64,000 bases of DNA from Patella vulgata (taxonomy: Eukaryota; Mollusca; Gastropoda; Patellidae). Shown here piece after piece: positions 1 to 11,990 of the stretch (the stretch's first letter is position 1; each line of letters opens with the position of its first letter). The stretch lies in the NCBI RefSeq assembly GCF_932274485.2, contig NC_065882.2, forward strand, positions 53,171,431-53,235,430, written 5' to 3'. The position numbers and the translations under genes are program-made. The notes beneath the pieces are model-generated. The model did no database searches. It was not told the origin of the DNA and worked only from the letters and a program-made list of their open reading frames with translations.

Positions 1-139
1 AGGATTGATTATTGTTGTTCGTTAACATTTCTGCCACATTCAACCACAATTAAGCATTTAATCCTACCTGGCACAGGTACAAATCATGTCTTTTTAAATC
101 GAAGCCATAATAGCCTGGTTCTCCGACATTTTAAATTTG

Positions 140-190
140 ACATCTTTGACGTCATGAGGGCGGGGCGTCGTGTACAACAGCCAATCAAAG
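140..190 (-). promoter_or_regulatory. Promoter-like cluster (CRE, GC box, CCAAT)
   Basis: A TGACGTCA palindrome (147-154), a GC box GGGCGGGGC (158-166) and CCAAT (181-185) lie within 40 bp of otherwise AT-rich DNA. On the minus strand a donor-like CAG|GTAGGA follows near position 70, so a minus-strand gene may start here and run off the left edge. No coding start is identified; the call rests on motif clustering only. Confidence 0.35.
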
Positions 191-605
191 TACTAGCCTC
201 AAATGGGTTGTGCAGGAATAATACACCGTAATATGAATTTCCGTATTAATTTTGATAAAAACAACAATCGATTTAATTTATTGACAATATTTGCAGATAA
301 ACCAAAGTTGTTTCACTAGAGTGGGCTGCGTTTAATAAATCTTAATGTATAAAATTAACTTATTTTCAAGATGTTACATGCGTTAAGGGCAAGGTAAAGT
401 GACACCACCTTGTTACAATCTAGTCTCGATACCAACAAGGCTGTACATATTATTTTCCAACACAGAATAGTTGCCCTTGGATACAAAAGACCAAAAATAA
501 ACTATATTACTCACAATACACTATTTCACTGTCAATACCCCTTTAAATCGTACATCCGCGTGTTATCATGTAACGAACATTTCAATTCACTTTCTTGCCC
601 AATCA

Positions 606-698
606 CGGTTACACCTACAGACAAAACGGTAAAAGTTGGGGACAGCTATTTCGCGGTTACACCTACAGACAAAACGGTAAAGGTTGGGGACAGCTATT
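606..698. repeat. 48 bp tandem duplication, two copies
   Basis: Two copies of a 48 bp unit start at 606 and 654 and are almost identical over the first 45 bases. Because 48 is a multiple of three, the repeat stays in frame and makes the overlapping reading frame look internally repetitive. A recent local duplication is the simplest reading. Confidence 0.8.
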
Positions 699-1360
699 AT
701 CTCTCTATTAATACTCTGGGCTATGTAGTACAGTTGTTGAGTCTTAGATTTTTGAGTTGCTTTCCTGTTTCCATGTAGTGTGAGAATTCCACGTCCTTGC
801 TACCGTTGTTAGAGTCCGCCATTTTTTTTAATTTTTTTTATTCTTGAAAATGACCCTTAATGTCTTTATACGCGCGATGCGAATACTCGTTAAACTGAGA
901 GCGTTGTTTACCTGAAACTTATATCGATATACACATAATTATTCCATTTAGTAATAAAACACTTTTTGACCTTCTGCTAATATCAATGAGCAAAGTGTTA
1001 ATTTTAATTACAAATTTTTATATTTTGAATTTAAACAACTGCGGAGTAAGATAAATTCATATCTGAATACATATGAGGTGTCATTTACGTGATTTGATAT
1101 TAAAAAAATATTATTCACGAACTTATTGTCGTAATCAGCACTTACGTTGAGCGGCAATTCAACACAGAAAGGTAAATACAGATGCAGTAAATACTTTTTG
1201 ACTTATACTATTACAATTATCGATAAATCGGGTGTTAAATCGCAATATTATAGACTATTGACCATCATTTGCAAGAACTGTCACATCTTTTAAAGGAGCT
1301 CAATCGCTAATATTTGGGACCTAGAAATTGACACAAATGGGTCGCAACTCATATTAATGT

Positions 1361-1672
1361 AAAATGAAATGAAATGGGGTTTAACGTCCTACTGTTCTGC
1401 TCCTAACCTGAGCTAATGAAGACGGGCATACGCCATACAGTGTGCTATGAGGGAAATTTTGCCCGGGCAGCGTCGCTACGGCCTACTCTTATATCGAATT
1501 CCATCTGCCAAGGGATCCTTTACGTGCACGTCAATGTGCACACGGGACCTCGGTTTTTCGTCCCATCCGAACGACTAGACAGCTGTCCTTGTCAGGCCCT
1601 CCATCCTGCATCACTGACAAGGGGGAAACCACGCCGGAAAATCTGAATGAACTTTTTCGGCCAATGATATAA
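1361..1672 (-). mobile_element. SINE family A, minus copy
   Basis: The left end is the tail of SINE family A (GAAATGAAATGGGGTTTAAC), followed by the conserved body; the right end is CGGCCAATG, the inner edge of the tRNA-like head. The complete plus copy at 23616-23936 defines the family. The head itself is mostly missing here. Short flanks of the form TAATGTAA on both sides may be a target-site duplication. Confidence 0.8.
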
Positions 1673-3630
1673 TAATGTAATGTGAATGTATAGAAACTGA
1701 TTTACATTCAACCCTTTCTGTTTTTACTGTAATTTCTAAACAGTTATGTTTGGCGAAATACGCCAGAAGTCTCAATTGAATGGCAATCTTTAGCGTCTGG
1801 TTATTCCAGTCTACACCGATGATATTTATTGCGCATGCTCCCCAGATAAGAATATAGCGTCACCATTAGACATGACTTGTGAAATATGTCTAGCCGCGTT
1901 CTTAAGGGTCCCTTGTTCCAAATTGCGCTGAAACGAATTATAGTACACGATTCGTGTACCAATGGTAAAATGTTTATTTTGTCTTGAATATTGGATATCA
2001 GATGCCCATCTTTTCCCTGTAAGATCACAAGACCAATGTTGATTTGAATTGACAAATAATTCGTGTTTCCAATGCCGAAGATTTTTGATGATATTGAGTT
2101 AGAGACTTGGCTACTTTAATATCAACATTTTCATATGGAGCGTTCTATAAATTGATGAGAACAGAAATGTCAAAATCTAAGCTATCATGGCTGCCGTTGT
2201 CAAGTGTTGGTAAATGTTAAAAGGCTTGTTTCTAAATCTTGGATAGATTAATATTTATTTATTGTAGAATAAGCATTTTGAGGGTTTGGTATAGAATTTG
2301 TTACCTAAATATAAGATTTGTATGGAAAATTATTTTCTATGGAGTACCATTTGCAACACATCATATGTTCCAATCAAACATTCAGCTAGACATTTCCACA
2401 TTCAGTTGTGAACCATTAGCGTACAATTTAACAAAGATTAAACACTGCGATGAATGTGAATAAATATCGAATAAAATGTATTACAAAATATTTTAATGTA
2501 AAACTTAGTAAATATGTATATCCAATGTTTAATTGTCATTGTAAATTTATGCCTCCAGACAAAAAGTTTCCAAGGGTGAATTAAGAAGTCATGAAAGTGT
2601 TAGTAATTTGTATTCAATTAGGCCTAAAAAAACAAATACCGGACAACAAACGGAGACTGAAGGAAATTTTGATGCAGTATTTACTATTTACCATATAGAC
2701 TCGAAATATTTTATCCAGATGATTTTTATGATGGTACTCCATACAAAAAGTCTGAAAGTAGTCCCTTAAAAAAATGGAGGATATTTGAAAAACAAAGTTT
2801 GATTATATGGACTAAACTTGTTGTGCTAAAACAAAGATAGTTTTCAAAATTTGAAGTCTTGATGGTTGTAGTGTATTCAGGCATTTATGTAAGACTGTGA
2901 TTTTCTATGTTGTGTTGTTTACCCTCTACCTGCGCATTTGCTGAATGGTATATATATATATTTGCTTCATATTTTCCAAAGTTACAAATTCCAAAGTCAT
3001 TATTTTTTATTTTCATCCATCTCAAGAACATTTAGATACCAAAATACAGACACTAAGCCTGTTGTGAATGATTGTTTTGGGACCCCTCATTTCAGATGAT
3101 GTGGCAATTTTTGTCATTTTAACTTGCCCTTAATAATGAAATTAAGTTTGCCAGGTGAAAATAAAGGCACCCAATCGTAGCTAAAAACTATATTCCTTAA
3201 GCAATGGCCCGAGAAATCCCTCTCTGGCCATTGCTGGATTGACTTCTGATACTTGAGCTTTTGAGGGAGTACATCTCTTCTTCCCGTTTAATCAAATCTC
3301 CACTATAAGTGCGGAAACATGACAGCCCTTCGTTTAATCCGGGGTCTTCCCTGAAACTTTGGACAGTGATTTAAGGTATTAAAAACGGCGAAAGTAATGT
3401 TCGTCTCCAAGCAGTATTGTTTACATTGTAGCAGTTTTGATAGCCTCGTTTGTCACGCCATTAGTTTTTTCTGCAATATTCTATGCACTGGTTAATTGGG
3501 AGTAATAAATTTCATGAGTCATGGCGTAACGTTATGTAAACATATCCGGAGCTCTGTTTAAACCCAAATGATATTGTTAGGCAGTTAAGTATTGGCTGTT
3601 CATCGGACTATTTGACCAGTCATAATTTGG
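1673..3630. other. Non-coding, AT-rich
   Basis: No supported gene. There is an NRF1-like GCGCATGC at 1831-1838 and a perfect 10 bp hairpin stem at 3200-3209 / 3226-3235 (AGCAATGGCC with its complement, 16-base loop). A minus frame of 84 codons (2055-1801) has no recognisable family and is not called. Confidence 0.45.
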
Positions 3631-3898
3631 AAGAGAGAGGTGGGGTTTAACGTCCACTCGACACAAACTATGTCATTTTGGGACTAACACATGGTTCAAT
3701 TTTTTATTTCAATCATTCGTTTGCGCGTAGGGGTCTTTAGCAGTGGGAGGAAACCGGAGGACCAGGAGAAAACCCACGAGGTTGGACAGGTGACACTACT
3801 CCTTGTCACGTACATCCGGGGAATCGAAACCCCGCCAGTTGATTCAATGACAGACCGTATGATACATTCGGCCACCCCCCCCCCACCCCCGCCCCCCT
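3631..3898 (-). mobile_element. SINE family C, minus copy
   Basis: Tail GAGAGAGGTGGGGTTTAAC at the left, body (tract matching TTTAGCAGTGGGAGGAAACC), and a tRNA-like head at the right with a B-box-like GGTTTCGATTCC on the minus strand. It is followed by a poly-C tract. Same family as 20198-20469 and 31479-31715. Confidence 0.8.
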
Positions 3899-5718
3899 CT
3901 TTCCTAGCTAAAAGGATAGGTAAATTCGGCACTGGTCAAGATGCGTATATTACAATGCAAATAATATACAATATATTGAGTATAATTAGCAAGGTTATCA
4001 GTTCGCCGCTTTTATTTCTAGTGTTATTAATTTACTGTAGACCTATACTTACCATAATAGGAACAGATTACAATAGATATAGTCAAAAGGACACCGGTGT
4101 TCATGGTGTTCCCTGAAAAATTACATTTTACTTTTTCTAAATTTTTTTAAATTTCTTTCAAAACAATTAATATACATTTTTTCTCAGAGACAACTTTTCT
4201 TATATGGGCCCTACTTTATTTCAAAGACCATTTGTGGAGGACAATAAAACGACAGACATTTTGTCTACCCATATACATGTATTGGATTCCCAAAGTAAAT
4301 TAATCTACGGTGATTGTAGAACACAAATTCTTATATTCTGATTAGAATAGCTGTTTTTCAACATCGAAGATTATAATACATATTATACGTATTTATGGTA
4401 TATTGGTTAAATTAGGCTACAGATAATTAATTTTGCAAAGTCAATTGAGGGTAAAAGGGTACATTCAAATAGAAAGGCGCCTAAAACAACATTGCGTGTC
4501 CGTAATAATGTAAACACACCTATAGCTACCATATTTATAAAAGAACGGAATAAACCTTCAATTGAAGAGTACATTATATATCCCGTGTAATTACCAAACC
4601 ATAAAAAATGTAATTGGAATAAGCTTACCTTGACGAATAGTCCTTCGATCTTTTTTCAGAGATCCAGCGCGGTGACAGACACAACTCAATTTTTAACGCA
4701 CGTGCAATATTTTACACGTATCGAGTCTTAATCACGTGATTAATGGGGTCGAGGGAAGTAACTGAGAACAGTTCGCTTTGCTGAATCGGATACTTTTCAT
4801 TACTGATTTTTTAAATAAATGCACAGAGAGGGGAGCAGGAGGGCGGTGGGTGTGGAACACACTACGGGGTATTTGGCTGTCTCGCTAATCTAACAACAAT
4901 GCGCCCTAAGCCTTATGGATAAATGTGTGTGTAAAATGTATATAAATTTGAAATGAAATATTCGTTACAGAATAAAAGAAATGACAGATTGGTGATTTAA
5001 TTGTGTTGAAACGGATTATAAAATTTTTGTAATGTGACAATATTCTTGTTAACTGTAAACATTGTCCTTGTGAATATTGTATTATGGACCTTCTTTAAGT
5101 TGTCGAAACCTTTTTTGGTTAGATACCACAAAGTGTCCACCGCTTCCGCATTACCTGTATTAAACATGAAGTGGACCTTATAATATCCATGAGTGACCAC
5201 TGAACAGGGGTTAGAATTCAGGTTCATACAGGTGGACAAATTCTGTTATCAAACCCTAATTTAATATTGCATAATTGCGATTTTATCGACTGGAATCTCA
5301 TTTGTAGTAGCCTATAGCTATATTGGACAAAATGGTAGCCTACATAAACATCTCATTTGTTGCTGGATAAAGCGTTTTCTTTTTGATAATTTTCTTGACT
5401 TACTCGGGTAATTGTTTATCGGCTAGTTTAACCTATTCTAAACTATTTCCGTTATAGCATTTCCATATTACTGTCATTTCTAGATTATCCGCCGTAAAAT
5501 ATTTATTTCACTCTCAGTATTCCGAAATTTCTCTGTTTTTACCACATTATTATACATTTTCTTAAAACTGAACTACTAATTATGATTGATACAGTTTTAA
5601 CATATTCCTTTGGTTTGAAGTAAGAGTAATGTGAAAATAGAGGAAATCACACAACGCCTAAAATACCAATCGGTACTCCAAAGTTAAAAGAGTCGACCTT
5701 GATGGTAGTTGCATCGGC
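3899..5718. other. Intergenic, possible minus-strand first exon near 4.63 kb
   Basis: Mostly AT-rich with no supported coding region. On the minus strand a strong donor (CAAG|GTAAGC, exon edge near 4629) follows a GC-richer stretch holding CACGTG (4735) and an ETS-like ACTTCC (about 4760). There is no ATG in that stretch, so it would be a non-coding first exon of an unidentified leftward gene. Confidence 0.3.
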
Positions 5719-5889
5719 ATGTTTAGAAAGCGCATTCCCCTGAATCAGCTAGCTTTCGTGTCGATATTGGGTATTCTTGGGGGTGTTTATATTTGGAAAC
5801 CAGCATTTGATGAACAGACAAGAAAAAACGCACTGGAGATTGCCAATAAAAGTCAAAGCTATCGTGGCGAAAACAAGACTGAAGACTAA
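5719..5889 (+). CDS. PIGBOS1: PIGBOS1-like mitochondrial microprotein
   Basis: A 56-residue protein in one exon, too short for many gene finders. Seen: it starts MFRKR, has one hydrophobic segment (about residues 10-26) containing the signature LGILGGVYI, then KPAF, and ends in a charged tail. Known: human PIGBOS1 is a 54-residue single-pass protein of the mitochondrial outer membrane that touches CLCC1 in the ER and tunes the unfolded protein response; it begins MFRR and carries LGIAGGVYI, a P and F in the same spacing, and a charged C-terminus. Match in length, topology and core motif makes homology likely. The first ATG in the frame is used. A poly(A) signal follows 63 bases after the stop. 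I see no PIGB exon on the opposite strand, so the vertebrate head-to-head arrangement is not evident. Confidence 0.85.
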   Translation: MFRKRIPLNQLAFVSILGILGGVYIWKPAFDEQTRKNALEIANKSQSYRGENKTED

Positions 5890-5952
5890 GACCGATTCCA
5901 CTTAAAATCTTCTTGATTGAAGTCTTTACCTTTTAATTAACGACTCGAACGA

Positions 5953-5958
5953 AATAAA
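5953..5958 (+). terminator. Poly(A) signal AATAAA for the PIGBOS1-like gene
   Basis: AATAAA lies 63 bases after the stop codon of the PIGBOS1-like frame and before the next small gene, so the two probably have separate 3' ends. Confidence 0.5.
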
Positions 5959-6070
5959 ACATTATTGTAATTGTTAGCAACAATCAATTTTTAATCTTTG
6001 ACTGTAGAGAGCCGGTATATTTCTAGTAACAATTGTCCAAGTTACTAACACTACAGTTTTCAGCCTGAAG

Positions 6071-6253
6071 ATGGCTGCAGGTAGAAAATTGTCCCAGTTT
6101 ACATGGTTAATGATAGGTATAACATCCACTGCCATGTTGTATATGACAGTAGGGAGGGCGTATGTGAATAGAAAAAAGCATACAATCATGGAAGCAGAAG
6201 TGTCAAGATTGTACAACAATAAACATTATTCAAGAGAAGCATCAGAAAATTAG
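6071..6253 (+). CDS. 60-residue single-pass membrane microprotein, family unknown
   Basis: A short frame starting MAAGRKL with a good context (AAGATGG). Seen: a polar, basic N-terminus, one hydrophobic segment about residues 11-29, a following basic stretch (NRKK) and a polar tail. This topology resembles mitochondrial inner- or outer-membrane microproteins, but I recognise no family signature. A splice-acceptor-like TTTTCAG ends 7 bases before the ATG, so a 5' untranslated exon upstream is possible. It lies 181 bases after the PIGBOS1-like stop, on the same strand. A candidate AATAAA is near 6488. The coding call is inferred from start context, topology and neighbourhood; a chance frame cannot be excluded. 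Confidence 0.5.
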   Translation: MAAGRKLSQFTWLMIGITSTAMLYMTVGRAYVNRKKHTIMEAEVSRLYNNKHYSREASEN

Positions 6254-8130
6254 AAGTTACTTTTTTTTTAGAAAACTGTGTGAAAAACGAAAGTATATCA
6301 TATGTACCGTATGTGATGTGCAGTTACCAACTAACCATACCAGTATGTTGATTTAATGATGGAACTAAAAGTTGATAATATTTGAATTTATTGTGCGTAA
6401 TGTGTAAGGTATAGAACATCTACTAAACAGAATAGACATCAATCAGATTCAAAATTGGAAAGAACTATCTAGATGACAGATGGCATTAATAAATGTTAAT
6501 TGATTAAATTTTATGCTTCAGATATTTTCTCCAGAGGTTTTAGATGTATGGAGATTTCACGTACATGTACTACTGCTCAGTGATTAAAATAACATCCATC
6601 TTGCCTACTAAGGGTATTAATATGTAAATGTCAAGTTATGTGTTGTTATCCAATGGTGATACATGTGTGGAGGGGGATGTCTAAAATTGTCATGTTGATG
6701 CAAATGATGATAATCCTACAAACAAGTAAATCAGTGATTTCTAGCACTGTAAATAAATGTATAGATGCTCCTTGGACAAAGTATGTTGATTTACAGGGCA
6801 TAGGGGGAGGGATTTAGAGGGTCCAAAAACCATGTGGTTCAAAATTGGTGTTTGAAAATTGCATTCTGCTATATTTTTCAGTATACATACTTAAAAATAA
6901 TATATGTCTTAAGGGTGTTTTTTTGCATTTATCTCACAGGATGAGGTAACCAATTATCTGTCCCTCGCTGCCCCCCTCAGAAAAGACTGCTCTACTAGTA
7001 AAACTGGGTCTCATAGACTCTTCTCTAGGGTGGTGTTACCCCCCCCCCCCCCTTGATCCAAATGACTGTCATGATCGGTCACCGGTGTATGAATTGGTTG
7101 AGCACACTTAAACATACATTATGCAAGAGCTAAATCTGCCTATTGCATGTCCTTCTTTAGGCCTGAAATGTTATCTAAATTATTAATTACACATTAATTA
7201 ACTTATCCAGACCACAATCAATCCTTGATGTCATCGCTAGCCTGCGATACTTACTGAATTTGAATCCGATTTGGTGCTCGACGCTCATTGATGATTTAAT
7301 CCAAAAATGGATTATCGAGACTATGTTTTTTATCGTACCGACTTTAGTATTGATGATCGACGCTAGGCCTATAATACAAAAGCTAAAATCTTGGTTCAGA
7401 GTGGATCAATTTGGCTGAAATTTTCAGCAAATCCCTTTACATTATCTAGATTTTAACTATTATAGTGAGAACTGCCCCTTTAAATGTATTATGTTTGACA
7501 GAAAAGATTTTCCTGTGAAATATTAATTTTTCTTCTATACTGTTATTTAAGACAAGGCAATATTTATAGTGTTGGACTACATATTACCTGGACCAACATT
7601 GAAAATCGATAGCTCATCCTCTCACGACCAATTTATTCAGTTTATAAGTATTTTGACAAAGAGGAGATCATGCCAAACCAAACATCACAAAACGCCGAAT
7701 ATCGATAGGATTTGTCCTCCTTTGACTCCAATGCTTCACCCCAGAATTGGTGAAAATCTGTTAAAACTGTAGGCTCTATCGCACATTAAAAATGTTTTCA
7801 ACAAAGGGGAGGTTACTTCGGAATGGAAGGTCATAAAGTGCTGGCAATTAATAGGAAACTGTTAAAAACTGTAGCTTCTACCGCAGTTACGGGGAGTGTA
7901 ACTTGTTAAAGAAAGGTGACAGAGCACTGAAAATCGATAGGGTCCATTTTCTCTAGACCCCAATGCTTCATGCCATCAAAAACTCTAGCTTCTATCACGT
8001 TATCAAGAACGGAAAATTGAAGAAAGCTGAAAATCAACAGGGGTCAATTTCTCACAGTGCCTATGCTTCTACCATGTTTGGAAAAAATCCTTCAGAAACG
8101 CGTTAACAAGACATTTTTCTATCCGAAGGA
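6254..8130. other. Intergenic with a repeat-family-R fragment
   Basis: No supported gene. 7105-7490 is a minus-strand partial copy of the repeat seen whole at 49793-50770 (shared tract ATTATGCAAGAGCTAAATCT). A poly-C run lies near 7030-7053. From 7570 to 8130 the sequence is degenerate and repetitive with recurring phrases such as AAAATCGATAG. Confidence 0.5.
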
Positions 8131-8371
8131 AATGAAATGAAATGGTGTTCAATGCTCCGACTGGATACAGTGTGCTATAACGGAAATTTTGCCTGGACAG
8201 CGGCACTACAGCCTACTCTTGTATCAAATTCCAGCTGCCGATGGATCTTTTATGTGCACGTCAATGTGTACACGGGGCATTGGTTTTCTGTATCATTGTC
8301 GGGCCCTCTATCCTGCAGCACTGACAAGGGGAAACCCCGCCGGAAAATCCTGATGAACTTTCTCAGCTAAC
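8131..8371 (-). mobile_element. SINE family A, minus copy
   Basis: Same body as the copy at 1361-1672, from the GAAATGAAATG tail to the GAACTTTCTCAGC edge of the head. The tRNA-like head is absent and the body has an internal deletion, so it is an old, shortened copy. Confidence 0.75.
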
Positions 8372-8932
8372 TACTAACACATTCGCCTATTTTTCTGTTG
8401 TTTCCACAGAAACCAGAGTTCCGCCATCTTGTTTACAGTAATTTTCAGCATTAACCAAGTTTAAAGGGGTTGCTAGCATTTTCAAATAGTAATTATTACC
8501 AGAGAACATTGTATAATTTCTTGCTTTAGAATCAGATCTGTCTGAAAAAGGCAGTAAAATAACATTAATAGAAATAACCTTTACACTAAGCGCATCAGCA
8601 AGGCACTGAAAACTGGAACCCCATATTTATCCAACTGAATGCTTATTATAGATAGGAATGTACTGGCATCAAGAAAAGAATGATGGGCATATATTTCAAA
8701 GCGGTAGCAAAAATCAGGATTTTTTTCGATTCTGAAATTAATCATGTCTTGGGTACTAACTACCAACACTCCTGATTTATGGGCGATTCATGAGGAACTA
8801 ATTTCATTCCTTACCATCGATGTTATGGCACGGAAAGTGTACGCTTAAAAATTGTTTTCGTGAAAATCAAATGGTTAAGAATGTCTTGGTATCAAAAAAA
8901 GCGGTTGCTTAAATTAGAAAATTTGATTTGTA
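8372..8932. other. Non-coding spacer
   Basis: Nothing beyond short AT-rich frames is seen here. Confidence 0.4.
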
Positions 8933-10005
8933 TTCAGCCCCATTTTCCTGTGGATGTATTGTATCGTCGCCCCTTTCCGAGTGTTCGTTCACTGTTGGTT
9001 GTGACCATTCTATGTTTACCTGATTTTGATGAAACTTAACATGTAGGTTTGTATTCCAATGATCTCGGATGGGTTTGATTTTGGCAATTATAGCCCCCGA
9101 TTGTACGATTGTACGAAAGATAAGATTGTGTTTATACCTTGTCTAGAGTTCATAATTTTTTTTTTTTATCCGATTTTGATGAAACTTAAAATTATGTTAA
9201 TATTTTAAAGATCTTGGATGTATCGATTTTGTCACGTATCGGACCGTAAAATCGCGTATTTATCTTCTGAACCATCCATCGAGGTCACAATTTTTATTTC
9301 ATTTTAATAAGCGTTCAAATATATCTTCGTTACACCATAATTACAGATAACGTCGAATTTCGTGAAAATCGGACCGATTTGAAACTTCAAAAGATCTCGG
9401 ATTGGTTCGATTTCGGTGTGCATCGTATCCTCCGTTCTGGATTTAATGCCCATGCCTTTTACGCAAAATGTGAAATATGTACAAAGTTAATGGACTCTCT
9501 GGTGGTCACAATTTTTGTATGATTCAGATGAAATTTTTAATTTTAGTTTAAATTCTGGGTTATGAGAGGACGAACACTATCGATAATCAGCATTTCACGA
9601 CGTTTCGTTCCAGAGTTATGCCCCCTTAGCTGAAACAGGCCTTTAAAATTTGGTAGGCCTATGAAGCATTGGGTTCATGAGATAATCAACGTCCCGCAAT
9701 CTTCCGCTCTGGATTTATACCCCTTTGCCAAAAACACTTCGAATGCGATAGAGGCTACAATTTTTACCGAATATATTTCAAATGTGGTGTGTAACAATGG
9801 GGTCACGAGAAGATGAATCCTATTGATATTCTGTGACTTTCCGTTATCTTCCTTTTCCAAAGCCTGTGAACGCGATAGAGGCTACAGTTTTTAGCATTTT
9901 TTTTCCAATCAGATGTGAAGCAATGGACAATGAAAGGACGAACCCGTGTTGATTTTCCCTTTTCTCTGTCCATCTATTACAAAATGTGGGCATATCTTGC
10001 ATTTT
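8933..10005 (+). repeat. Tandem-cored repeat element (330 bp type)
   Basis: Begins with CCTGTGGATGTATTGTATCG and ends with AAAATGTGGGCATATC, decayed forms of the ends of the element at 60803-62318. Inside are decayed repeats of phrases such as CCGATTTTGATGAAACTTAA. No protein is encoded, so it is probably a non-autonomous element of unknown class. Confidence 0.6.
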
Positions 10006-10499
10006 CAAATCAACATTAGCAATTCTTGGAGAAGACGAGTATAAGCCTTGCTATGAAGGAAATTGGCATTTCCGCCTATACACTTCATTGAATGGCAGCT
10101 TTTGCCAGATTTCAACTATTTTCCCCGATGTCAATGGTTCGGCATACAAACGAGTACATGGCTAGCTAGACACACCCTTTTCTGTCTCTCATTCCGTATT
10201 TTACATTTTGCTTCACTCTAAATCGAGAAAACCTTATTTTAAAATCTGTGTTACTCCGATTGTCATTGTTAGTGCTGTCACGATAATTAACAAATTCTTG
10301 ATTATCCATTTTTGCGTTGAACAGCAGATCGGATTCAAATCCAATGAAAATTGGACAGGTAAGATGGCATCGAGGGTTGATTATGGTCTTTTCATGTTAA
10401 TAAATGTCAAATTCATAGTTTATATAACATTTCAGGCCTAAAGAATGACTTGCAATAGGCAGATTTATCCCTTGCATATGTTTAAATAAAACTGTATCT
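10006..10499 (+). repeat. Repeat family R, right-end fragment
   Basis: The segment ending near 10495 (tract GACTTGCAATAGGCAGATTTA) matches the right end of the repeat at 49793-50770. The part before 10208 has no recognised content. Confidence 0.5.
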
Positions 10500-10878
10500 A
10501 TACTCTTCAAAACAAGTAGGGGATATTCAGAAACAATACAAAACTGCGGAAATGCACTATTGTTTTTATTAGAGGTAACCAGTGTATGTTAATAATAGGC
10601 CAATTGCCTACACATGAACATAAACAGTTCATCTGGGCGGCTTATCTGACGGCCCCATTTCACTCGCTAAGAGATACACTGTCAAAAGTGAAAATGGACG
10701 TTTTTGATTTTTGTCTTAATAATGAGTAATTGCTCCACCAATCCTCAGACATTCAGTAATTCGTCGTGGCATGCTCCTAATCAACCGCCCAATCACGATT
10801 TGGGCCAATCTGACCCACTCCTCTTGCAGTGCCACTGTGGTCAATTATTGCAGTGTTGTCGGTGGACGTTGACTTGAT
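10500..10878 (-). pseudogene. Tc1/mariner-like transposon relic
   Basis: The left end, CTTCAAAACAAGTAGGGGAT, is a decayed form of the terminal inverted repeat of the Tc1-like element at 41947-43451. On the minus strand, about 10868-10711 encodes the C-terminus of the same transposase type: it contains RLIRSMPRRI, which is exact in the better-kept copy. The catalytic region and the second terminal repeat are absent, so only a truncated tail remains. Directly followed by another repeat. Confidence 0.75.
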
Positions 10879-11990
10879 ATAGGCCTACCATATATTTACA
10901 CTATTTGCGTACGAGGGGTGGCCATTTTGTCCGACAGTTATGGTCCGATTTTCACGAATTTCTAACTTAACCATCATTAGGGTGTAAAGGTGATATACTA
11001 AAACGTTTTTTTAAATCGGATAAAATTTGTGACCGCTAGAGGGACCACAAGCTAAAATCGCGATATTTCGTACAATCAACGGCCATATTTCAGGAAGTTG
11101 CGATCCGATATGCACAAATATCAAAAGGAACCAAGATCTGTGGGTTATAAACATGTCTTACAAGTTTCATCAAAATCGGATCAAAATTGTGACCTCTAAA
11201 GGTTCCACAACTTTGATAAATACCAGATGTTTACACTATTTGCGTACGAGGAGCATCCGACAGTTTTGGTCCGATTTTCACGAAATTCAAACTCAACCAA
11301 CATTACGGTGTAACGGTGATATATTCGAACGTCAGATAATAATTTTGACCTCTAGAGGGACCACAACCTAAAAACGCAATTTTCCGTACAATCAGGGGAC
11401 ATAATTCAGGAAGTAACGATCCGATATATATCGAAAGCAACCAAGATCTTTGGATTCTAAACATGCATTTCAAGTTTCATCAAAATCGGATCAAACTTGT
11501 CAGCTCTAGAGGGTCCACAACCTTGATATACCATATTTTTACACTGTTTGCGTACGAGGGGCGGCCATTTTGTCCGGCAGTTTTGGTCCGATTTTCACGA
11601 AATTCTAACTCAACCGACATTAAGGTGTAACGGTGATAAATTCTAACGGTTTTTTAAATCGGAATAAAATTGTGGCCTCCATAGGGTACACAAGTTAAAA
11701 AAAAAAAACGGATTTTTCGTACAATCAGGGGCCATAATCCAGGAGGTTACGGTCCGATGTGCGCGAATATCGAAAGGAACCAAGATCTTTGGGTTATAGA
11801 CTTACATTTCAAATTTCAACAAAATCAGATAAAAATTGTGACCTCTATAGGGTCCACAAGCTAAAGACGCAATTTTTCGGGCAAGCAGGGGCCATAATCC
11901 ATGAAGTTACGATCCGATACATGCCAATATCGAAAGAAACTGAGATCTTAGGGAGATAAATTGTGACCTGTAGAGTCTCCACAAACAATT
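10879..11990 (-). repeat. Tandem-cored repeat element (about 330 bp units)
   Basis: At least three decayed units, each opening with ACACTATTTGCGTACGAGG or close to it (about 10900, 11232, 11548), so the period is roughly 320-330 bp. Each unit contains GTCCGATTTTCACGAA and AGGGACCACAA-like phrases. These are the complement of the units at 60803-62318, so this copy is inverted relative to it. No protein. Confidence 0.7.

Larger units (their letters stand above)
1..1360. other. AT-rich non-coding stretch at left edge
   Basis: No convincing gene is seen. Positions 410-778 read open for 122 codons, but the frame opens at TTG, has no family resemblance and includes a local tandem duplication, so I do not call it coding. 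A promoter-like cluster and the tandem repeat are listed separately. Confidence 0.5.

Noticed and set aside
410-778. 122-codon frame
   Set aside because: Opens at TTG, not ATG, and has no recognisable features beyond a local tandem duplication.
1801-2055. 84-codon minus-strand frame starting MSIQINIG
   Set aside because: Reads smoothly but shows no domain, no splice context and no family; treated as chance.
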